IMG/VR virus record: IMGVR_UViG_3300022074_000098
Location: 1-43,981 of that record
Length of the DNA: 43,981 nucleotides
Source: a virus
Strand: one strand, 5' to 3'
The notes under the pieces are model-generated. The model saw only the letters and a program-made list of their open reading frames with translations. It made no database searches and was not told the DNA's origin. A program made the translations under genes and the position numbers. This document shows positions 38,901 through 43,981 of the stretch, in pieces (within the stretch, counting starts at the first letter, position 1; each line of letters starts with the position of its first letter).

Positions 38901-40208
38901 ATGGCGTCAGTTACATCTGCGTTGCCATTAGGATTGATTGCATCTATGCAAGCAATCTACAACATAGCTGACGATGAGATACAAGCGATGAGAAGATTTG
39001 TACCTAGTTGGTCTAAAAACTCTACGTTAATTCCATTTAAAGACAAAGACGGAAAAATGTCTTACGTAGATTTTTCACACTTAAATGCATATGACACAGT
39101 CACAAGACCTATTACAACTGTGTTAAATAAAGTTAACCAAGGACGAGCTGATGAAGATGGTATAATTGATGACTTTGTTTTAGGTATAATAGAATCTACA
39201 AAAGAATTAGGAGCACCATTTATATCTGAATCTATTTGGACAGAAGCACTACAAGATGTGGCACCTATACTTGGTAGAGGTGGAACAACTGCGGATGGTA
39301 AACAAATATACAATCCTGATAGAAGAATAGACCCACTTGGAACTCAATTAAAAAAATCTATATTTCATTTAGCAGAAGCACAAGCTCCTCTTAACTGGAA
39401 ACAATTACAAAGATTAGGTATATCTATGTTTCCTATTGATAGTAAAGGAAGTTTTGATAGTAGAGGAAATCAATATGAATTTGGTAATGAAGCATTAGGT
39501 ATTCTTGGATTAAGAAGAGTTAAAGTAGATCCTGAAAAATCTTTTAGATATAAAATTACAGATTACAAAGATGGTATTAGAGATGCTAGAGGTTTATTTA
39601 TTAGACAAAGTTTAAAAGGTGGACCTAGTGATGCAGCAGATGTAGTAGATGCATACTTAAATGCTAACAGAGCTTTGTATTTAATTAACAGAGAATTATA
39701 CAAAGACATAGATGCAGCTAAAGTATTAGGAACAAGTGAAGATTCTTTATCTAAGATAATGGTAGATAGAGGAGAAAGAAAAGCATTTAATTTTTTAAAC
39801 GAAGGTATCTTTAGACCTTTAACTATTTCTAGAGACACACAAGAATTATTTGCAATTAACGCAGAAAGATTAGGAATGGCTAACCCTTATGAACAAGCTG
39901 CTGATGTAATTGGTAGAATACAAGAAGTTTTATCTGCTGTGCCTTTAGATGCAGATCTATTTCCTAATATAGATAACCCATTTAAAACAAATATAATACC
40001 TAATTTAGTAGATCAGGTAAGCGAAACAGTAACACAAACTGCTCCAATTGGTGCACCAGTGGCAGCCACAACAGGATTTATTGGACAGGGCAACCTAAAT
40101 ATAGATCCCGTGACTAGACTGACAATGTCAGAAGAAATATATTTAGATCCCACTGAAAAAGTGGTAAGAAGAAATCAAAGAAACAGAAACAACACGAGAT
40201 TAACCTAA
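35976..40208 (+). CDS. Large internal virion (ejection) protein, 1410 aa
   Basis: The largest gene in the window. It starts at GTG 35976 with a perfect AGGAGG 5 nt upstream. The first 200 residues are rich in Gly/Ala with several hydrophobic helices (LATSIAAGVGSGIFKIFEGA, AELIVNIGVPGGIAFKIGSG, AVAGGAAEGVFVADVDEVGT) that may insert in membranes. GGRVG occurs near residue 606. The C-terminal half is helical, with a hydrophobic patch near 980 (SVTSALPLGLIASMQAIYNI). By analogy with T7 gp16 it may form the trans-envelope channel, but no transglycosylase motif is visible. It closes the virion operon. Confidence 0.75.
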   Translation: MATYVGDENQPKDYGLATSIAAGVGSGIFKIFEGAATLGATLLDLGIDKDRAESVEAFFDKINPFDEAAAATGAGKIAELIVNIGVPGGIAFKIGSGLTKATLRAKEAGKYLTGKEKLRRFGQGAVAGGAAEGVFVADVDEVGTFGDFLGGPTEIDREDEGPGAELLNRLKFGIEGVAFTGAIGGAGVTLKKMRQVRGSNKAKAGFDKGIDKLDSWFRKNGIKSPEAFDVEQAKIGAVSKDTSFAETKMRDLDNAANKIVKGYQKTAVNKIADQTVKDRLLRQLNTVLLSGSAKNGKLKPIFGSVDEIAEDTTTGRPFESGRGVLKDLEYGSPLPKTAELPNKLDPTKLDTVNTKTGKQLYDVQIDRMDEAKVNKLRGILKDTYKADEEDIKDLLGSFVSFRGKLGELFTSMGRRFTPESLETFEEMLPKYINDVVDRGYDVFKNNKTQWSTALNYAPTKAIINQAIDDFKFIAKQKGINLSDEAAETLVNKTWTGASIDKGFKLGVGAPGVVRLRAPDFMRKSVQDVIDPATYKEGATESTNLAELTGMSQQVVKRLLGKSRSPMNSIVEGVENLSAQVRENEFYDNLIAKNNSMFRTWDEWDRGGRVGAEPPVPFLFKDTGQAIRIAGGTDADWGLIGALDETGAPKKEAAFNIKKDKWTDSKGFVKDKDITKDIMNKADYEAQQIINPINGKVALKPYADSFMETVNANKSIPRQLYNNLILYPKGMSQMAKTILAPFTHARNFLSATAFAAANGILPFGNTKDVKAAWNALQVTVPGARKSNEFYQELLDLGVVNSQVQLGDLRKLLEDVDFGGTLNKLNSDWGLKRLLNRLNKIKKGAQDAYTAEDDFWKIFTYLGEKSRLKTAYEDAGLSLGQEFIDPNGVKTIFNDQYLKRTAADLVKNNVPNYAYVSDSIKLIRQLPVGNFVAFPAEIIRTSANIVDTALKEINYKTLINGVEVKPLAGRGYKRLLGMASVTSALPLGLIASMQAIYNIADDEIQAMRRFVPSWSKNSTLIPFKDKDGKMSYVDFSHLNAYDTVTRPITTVLNKVNQGRADEDGIIDDFVLGIIESTKELGAPFISESIWTEALQDVAPILGRGGTTADGKQIYNPDRRIDPLGTQLKKSIFHLAEAQAPLNWKQLQRLGISMFPIDSKGSFDSRGNQYEFGNEALGILGLRRVKVDPEKSFRYKITDYKDGIRDARGLFIRQSLKGGPSDAADVVDAYLNANRALYLINRELYKDIDAAKVLGTSEDSLSKIMVDRGERKAFNFLNEGIFRPLTISRDTQELFAINAERLGMANPYEQAADVIGRIQEVLSAVPLDADLFPNIDNPFKTNIIPNLVDQVSETVTQTAPIGAPVAATTGFIGQGNLNIDPVTRLTMSEEIYLDPTEKVVRRNQRNRNNTRLT

Positions 40209-40402
40209 TGGCATTCGAACCTAAAACAACAAGAGAACACATTTTATCTTTGTATGGACACATTTCAGGTGTCAAGAAAAACTTAAAACACGTGCACCAA
40301 GATGTAGAAAATTTGGGCGGTAAGATAGATAAAATCTATTGGGTTCTTTTGACTGTAGCGGGAACTGCAGTAATCTTTGTGTTGGAAAGGATGTTTACGT
40401 GA
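40208..40402 (+). CDS. Small membrane protein, lysis-associated candidate (64 aa)
   Basis: A 64-aa protein with an N-terminal amphipathic helical part (REHILSLYGHISGVKKNLKH) and one membrane segment at about 44-60 (YWVLLTVAGTAVIFVLE). It sits directly before the endolysin gene and overlaps it (GTGA), so it may be a second holin, an antiholin or a spanin-like protein. The start overlaps the previous stop by 1 nt. Confidence 0.6.
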   Translation: MAFEPKTTREHILSLYGHISGVKKNLKHVHQDVENLGGKIDKIYWVLLTVAGTAVIFVLERMFT

Positions 40403-40851
40403 AATTAAGTTCTAACTTTAGTTTAAGAGAGCTCACTAAATCGCAGACAGCGGAGCGTAAAGGTATTGATAATACACCAACAGACGAACATACAGAAAAT
40501 TTAAAATTACTTTGTGAAAATATTTTACAACCAACTCGTGATGAATGGGGCGTTGTAAGCGTATCCTCGGGTTATAGATCACCTGCACTATGTGTAGCAA
40601 TAGGTAGTTCAGAACGATCGCAGCACGCACGTGGCCAGGCGGCAGATTTCGAATGTCACTCAGTAGATAATAAAGAATTATTTGAGTGGGTTACTAACAA
40701 CCTAGATTATGATCAAGCAATTTTAGAATTTTACACTGGCACACCGGAGTCCGGATGGTTGCACGTGTCCTACAACAAAGATGGCAATCGTAAGCAAAGA
40801 TTAAGAGCATTTCGTAACGACGCCGGCAAGACTCAATACGAAGAGATCTAG
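40399..40851 (+). CDS. M15-family peptidase, endolysin candidate
   Basis: A 150-aa protein. I start at GTG 40399, with GGAAAGG 8-9 nt upstream and a 4-nt overlap with the preceding gene. It shows the zinc-site pattern of Peptidase_M15_3: H76 and D83 in SQHARGQAADFEC, with H122 in WLHVSYN, plus VSSGYRSPALCVAIGSSERS upstream. M15 enzymes cut peptide cross-links in peptidoglycan. Paired with a membrane protein and far from tail genes, lysis is the likely use, though a virion peptidase cannot be excluded. Confidence 0.85.
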   Translation: MKLSSNFSLRELTKSQTAERKGIDNTPTDEHTENLKLLCENILQPTRDEWGVVSVSSGYRSPALCVAIGSSERSQHARGQAADFECHSVDNKELFEWVTNNLDYDQAILEFYTGTPESGWLHVSYNKDGNRKQRLRAFRNDAGKTQYEEI

Positions 40852-40853
40852 CA

Positions 40854-41231
40854 ATGAAAAATAGTCTTCTGGTGCATAAGCATCTTATTATTCGCGCCGA
40901 AGCTAGTCGACCACCAACAGACGAAGAACAATTACAAAACTGGATGAAAGAGTTTATCGAGTCTATAAATATGAAAGTGTTTATGGGTCCTTATGTTAAG
41001 TATTGTAATATGCCTGGTAACAGAGGTATTACGGCTGTTGCAATTATTGAAACATCACACATAGCAATGCATATATGGGATGAACCTAAACCTGCATTAA
41101 TGCAAATGGATGTGTACTCTTGTGGTGAGTTTGATCACACAGATATTTGTAAAAAATTAATGAATGATTTTGATATACACAAAATAGAATATAAATATTT
41201 AAATAGAGAAACAGGACTCGTAGATATTTAA
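40854..41231 (+). CDS. speD: S-adenosylmethionine decarboxylase-like protein
   Basis: A 125-aa protein, the length of a short class 1B proenzyme. Residues 66-75 read ETSHIAMHIW; S68 lines up with the serine that becomes pyruvoyl, H73 with the processing histidine (5 residues on), and C90 (DVYSCGEFD) with the catalytic cysteine. The usual E-S cleavage pair is T-S here. SpeD makes decarboxylated SAM, the aminopropyl donor for spermidine, which can neutralise packaged DNA; speD genes occur in marine phages. No spermidine synthase is seen. It lies next to the lysin and ends in a 4-nt overlap with the opposite-strand gene. Confidence 0.8.
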   Translation: MKNSLLVHKHLIIRAEASRPPTDEEQLQNWMKEFIESINMKVFMGPYVKYCNMPGNRGITAVAIIETSHIAMHIWDEPKPALMQMDVYSCGEFDHTDICKKLMNDFDIHKIEYKYLNRETGLVDI

Positions 41232-41437
41232 CGACAGATACATCCAAAGAAATATCCACTACCATCATTCATCACGTGATAATTAAAAGGTGCATCGTGA
41301 TACGTAGCTAACTTCAATCTTAAAATATCACACAAACTAAAACAATCTACATCATTAAATAGTTTTACATCTGCAAGCAAAGCTTTTGTTACAGGTACTA
41401 AACTATACAAACCATCATTAAGAATAATTAAATCCAT
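41228..41437 (-). CDS. Small hypothetical protein (69 aa)
   Basis: A minus-strand 69-aa protein (MDLIILNDGLYSLVPVTKAL, then VDCFSLCDILRLKLATYHDA and a final GSGYFFGCICR). Its ATG overlaps the end of the helicase gene on the same strand, so it is probably translated from that mRNA. Four cysteines and aromatic residues suggest a small compact fold. No family recognised. Convergent with speD, overlapping its end by 4 nt. Confidence 0.6.
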   Translation of the reverse strand: MDLIILNDGLYSLVPVTKALLADVKLFNDVDCFSLCDILRLKLATYHDAPFNYHVMNDGSGYFFGCICR

Positions 41438-42861
41438 TCTCTTAACTCTTCACCCATTATTTCTGTTGCTATATTTATCTTTTTACGCAAAGCTTTTCTA
41501 ATCTTTTCATCTACAGTTTTTGGTGCTATAAGATCTACGTATGTTACCGCCTTCTTCTGTCCTATTCTATGGGCTCTGTCTTCTGACTGCAGTCTCTTTT
41601 CTAAGTCATATCCATTAGAATAATAAATTACATTATTAGCAGCAGTTAACGTAATACCATAGCCACCGGTCTGCGGATTACCTACAAAGAATCTTGCAGG
41701 TGAATTAGGGTCCTGAAACTTTTCAATATTCTTTTGTCTTTGTTCTGCCGGTATCGCTCCGTAGTATTGTACGATTGAGTCTTCACCATATTTTTTACTA
41801 ATAGCTTTTACAATTTGATTAATGTCATACACATAGTTGGCCCAGATAATCGCTTTGCCTTCTGTCTCTTCTAGTAATTCTAATAAAGAAACAATACGAT
41901 TGTTTTTAATTTCTGTAATAGTATCATCGTCATTCTTTAGATGACCACACGTAATCTGATGCAAACGCATCAATTGTGTTAATACGTGAGGCGCGGTTGC
42001 CATCTTCCCTTTTAGAGAAGCGAGGGCCGCGGACTTCATAGTCTCGTATGTTTTCTTTTGTTCATCTGTTAATTCTACTTGTCTCTCTATGTATGTTTTT
42101 TCTGGTAGGTCCAGGCAGTTTTCTTTTAATACTCTGTCAGAAAAAGGTTTTAATATTTTAGATAATTCATCGAGTCTTTGATAACCTGCAATTAATTGTA
42201 CTCTACGTCCACCAAAGTTTGCATTTCTCATTACCGCATATCTATTTCTAAATGTATAATAAGAACCAAAACCAAGTAATTCTTCATTTAAAAAACCACA
42301 TTGTGTATACAAATCTAGTGGTGATTTAGTTACTGGTGAACCAGTTAGGATTCTCCTATACTTTGCAAGACCACCAAGCGCAAGAATAGCTTTTGTTCTT
42401 TTAGCTGTAGGAGTTTTAATAGTAGTAGACTCATCAATGGCCATAATAGTTTTATGGCAATTAAGAAACTTTGTGGCAAACTCAAGACCTTTTTTAGTCG
42501 AGAATGCTTCTACATTCATTATAAGGATGTGAAGGTCTAAATCAGATTTAAATAATTGTTGATACTCTTTATCCTTTGCTTTGGATGTAGTCGCAGTCCA
42601 TAGTATCGTTTTGTGATCAATGTGACCAGCTAAATGATTTGGTATTTCTTGAGAATACCAGTTTCTATATACACCTTTTGGTGCTATAATTAGCGCCGCA
42701 TTTATTTTACCTTTATCATATAGCACAGCAATATTATCTACTAATACTTTTGATTTACCTGTACCCATCTCCATAAAATATGCATACTCATCTTTGTCCC
42801 AAGATTTTTCTAATGCAGACAACTGATGCGCATATGGCTTCGTCTTAAATTTATACTTCAT
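41428..42861 (-). CDS. SNF2-type DEAD/H helicase (477 aa)
   Basis: A two-domain ATPase on the minus strand. Walker A GTGKS lies at 33-37, DEST (motif II) at 143-146, LTGSP (motif III) at 172-176, and motif VI QSEDRAHRIGQ at 425-435; the QxxRxHRxGQ form marks the SNF2 branch. Such phage helicases remodel nucleoprotein or branched DNA in replication or recombination. The window's only minus-strand large gene, with its own overlapping divergent promoter; probably early. Start ATG at 42861 with a weak purine-rich leader (AAAGTAGAAAAAAA). Confidence 0.9.
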   Translation of the reverse strand: MKYKFKTKPYAHQLSALEKSWDKDEYAYFMEMGTGKSKVLVDNIAVLYDKGKINAALIIAPKGVYRNWYSQEIPNHLAGHIDHKTILWTATTSKAKDKEYQQLFKSDLDLHILIMNVEAFSTKKGLEFATKFLNCHKTIMAIDESTTIKTPTAKRTKAILALGGLAKYRRILTGSPVTKSPLDLYTQCGFLNEELLGFGSYYTFRNRYAVMRNANFGGRRVQLIAGYQRLDELSKILKPFSDRVLKENCLDLPEKTYIERQVELTDEQKKTYETMKSAALASLKGKMATAPHVLTQLMRLHQITCGHLKNDDDTITEIKNNRIVSLLELLEETEGKAIIWANYVYDINQIVKAISKKYGEDSIVQYYGAIPAEQRQKNIEKFQDPNSPARFFVGNPQTGGYGITLTAANNVIYYSNGYDLEKRLQSEDRAHRIGQKKAVTYVDLIAPKTVDEKIRKALRKKINIATEIMGEELREWI

Positions 42862-42881
42862 AATTTTTTTCTACTTTCTAG

Positions 42882-42918
42882 TTGACAAGTATATATACCC
42901 TATGCTAAACGATGTCAA
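42882..42918. promoter_or_regulatory. Overlapping divergent promoters
   Basis: TTGACA on the plus strand (42882-42887) and its mirror TGTCAA (42913-42918) face each other. The minus-strand promoter has -10 TATATA (42895 to 42890) at 17 nt. The plus-strand -10 is poorer (CTAAAC at 17 nt or TATGCT at 13 nt). The two sites would occlude each other, allowing a simple choice between helicase and the rightward early genes. Confidence 0.45.
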
Positions 42919-42928
42919 GAACTAAGAA

Positions 42929-43327
42929 ATGAAAAATAAAATATTTGAATTATATAAGCCAGATTCTTTAGCAAGCTTTTTAGAGTTTCATAAAAGCAAT
43001 CCTAAAGAAAAATTTGTTTATGTGATTCAACAACCAGCACCTAACATAAATATATTAAGTGCATCTGATTATGGATACCTTGTAATATGTTTGCCTAATA
43101 GAGATCAGGCAATTTATTCTACAGCACCATACACGCTGAAGATGAAAAAAAATTTACAAGACTTTCGTAAAGAAGATTATTTACTTGCAGTAGGAGATCC
43201 TGTAATAATAGGTATATCAACTGCAGTTGTAAGTGATGTAACTAACGGGCAGTTTAATATGTTGAAGTGGGATAAACGTGAATATAGATACTACCCATTA
43301 GAAGTGGATATGTATCAGAAAGGATAA
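42929..43327 (+). CDS. Conserved hypothetical early protein (132 aa)
   Basis: A 132-aa soluble protein. DSLASFLEFHKSNPKEKFVY and FRKEDYLLAVGDPVIIGIST define it; the latter stretch is recognisable in uncultured marine phage proteins of the replication region, with no function given. Only a weak ribosome binding site (CTAAGAA) precedes the ATG. Likely early, since it sits with the helicase and the gene at 43330. Unknown role. Confidence 0.7.
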   Translation: MKNKIFELYKPDSLASFLEFHKSNPKEKFVYVIQQPAPNINILSASDYGYLVICLPNRDQAIYSTAPYTLKMKKNLQDFRKEDYLLAVGDPVIIGISTAVVSDVTNGQFNMLKWDKREYRYYPLEVDMYQKG

Positions 43328-43329
43328 CA

Positions 43330-43938
43330 ATGGCGATAAAACAAAAAATAAAAATGAAAACGTTTACAGGTAGTGGTAGTTTTGATGTTAGGGAAGAAAT
43401 GTTGAAAGACTCTACAGATCTTTTAGACAATGTTGAAGTTACAACTATTGCACAGGAATGTGTAAAGTTAAAAACAAAAGAGGATGAGATTGCAAAATTA
43501 GAAGAGCAGCTCAAAAATAAAAAAGCGGAGGCTGATGATATTAGCTCTCGCGTCATTCCAGAATTACTAGCAGAACAAGGACTATCAGAAATAAAACTAG
43601 CTGATGGTTCTAAAGTATCTGTTAAAAAAGAATATAGATGTACTCTTCCAAAAGATGAATCAAGAAGAGCACAATGCTATCAATGGCTTCGTGACCAAGG
43701 TTTAGGAGATATTATTAAAAACAATATCTTTGTAACATTTGGAAAGGGAGAAGATAACAAGGCGAAACAATTGTTGGACCTTGCGCAGACTAATGGCTTT
43801 GAACCACAACAGAAATCTGATGTGGCTTGGATGACATTAACTGCCTTATTCAGAGAGCGTATCGAGTCCGGGCTCGATATGCCTTCTGATGTCTTTAGTA
43901 CGTGGATTAAAGACAAAACTAAAATCACCCGGAAATAA
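43330..43938 (+). CDS. Conserved hypothetical protein (202 aa)
   Basis: A 202-aa protein with a coiled coil at about 45-75 (LKTKEDEIAKLEEQLKNKKA) followed by a compact domain: IKLADGSKVSVKKEYRCTLP, QWLRDQGLGDIIKNNIFVTF, GEDNKAKQLLDLAQTNG, VAWMTLTALFRERIESGLDM. It resembles replication-region proteins of marine podoviruses whose role is unassigned. The start has AGAAAGGATAACA, the same early-type ribosome binding site as the left-end genes. It starts 3 nt after its neighbour. Confidence 0.75.
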   Translation: MAIKQKIKMKTFTGSGSFDVREEMLKDSTDLLDNVEVTTIAQECVKLKTKEDEIAKLEEQLKNKKAEADDISSRVIPELLAEQGLSEIKLADGSKVSVKKEYRCTLPKDESRRAQCYQWLRDQGLGDIIKNNIFVTFGKGEDNKAKQLLDLAQTNGFEPQQKSDVAWMTLTALFRERIESGLDMPSDVFSTWIKDKTKITRK

Positions 43939-43955
43939 CTAATGGAGAATGTATA

Positions 43956-43981
43956 ATGGCTAATGAAATAAAAGCTAAACA
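43956..43981 (+). CDS. Start of a further gene, cut by the window end
   Basis: ATG at 43956 (MANEIKAK, then the window ends) follows TGGAGA with 8-10 nt spacing and lies 17 nt after the previous stop. Too short to say what it encodes. Position suggests another early or replication gene. Confidence 0.5.

Overview
This window is a stretch of a tailed double-stranded DNA phage genome. It is AT-rich, almost fully coding, and tightly packed, with many TAATG and ATGA stop/start overlaps. The virion gene set points to a short-tailed (podovirus-like) phage: a P22-type portal, a gp4-like tail adaptor, a gp10-like DNA-stabilisation/hub protein, a very large internal virion protein, and no tape measure or tail-tube genes. 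The style (AT-richness, co-chaperonin, 2OG-Fe(II) oxygenases, speD, Gly-rich fibres, small Lys-rich proteins) resembles uncultured marine phages of the pelagiphage/uvMED kind. A SAR11-like host is a guess. No integrase, repressor, tRNA, RNA polymerase or CRISPR was recognised.

Layout. Positions 1-240 are a non-coding, strongly GC-rich block full of nested inverted repeats, best read as a structured RNA on the minus strand. Positions 241-580 hold two tiny minus-strand genes and 763-1523 two small plus-strand genes. These are driven by three promoters sharing a TATGGGAT motif, one of which forms a perfect 13-bp inverted repeat over its -10 box. GC-rich repeats follow (1583-1683). From 1780 to 41231 runs one long plus-strand late region: large terminase, two unusual proteins (one with a possible ADP-ribosyltransferase domain), portal, holin candidate, a train of about ten tiny basic proteins, GroES-like co-chaperonin, scaffold, capsid genes and terminator (1.8-15.7 kb). 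Then come connector/adaptor genes, including one with an N-terminal cupredoxin-like domain (16.3-19.5 kb), small structural proteins and three tandem paralogous Gly-rich fibres (19.5-25 kb), and a 2OG oxygenase cluster (25.5-28.1 kb). Further tail proteins, the hub protein and the internal/ejection proteins (28.1-40.2 kb) are followed by a membrane protein, an M15 peptidase endolysin and SpeD (40.2-41.2 kb). A minus-strand SNF2-type helicase (41.4-42.9 kb) and the start of another plus-strand module, probably early/replicative, close the window.

How it works together. The left-end and right-end modules use an AGAAAGGATAA-type ribosome binding site, as expected for early genes. The late block makes the head, packages DNA, and builds a short tail with several fibres. 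Several virion or basic proteins share a short GGRVG peptide motif written with different synonymous codons, so a common processing or binding signal is possible. The strongest candidates for something undescribed are the GC-rich structured RNA at the left end, the dispersed GGRVG motif, and the GC-rich repeats before the terminase.
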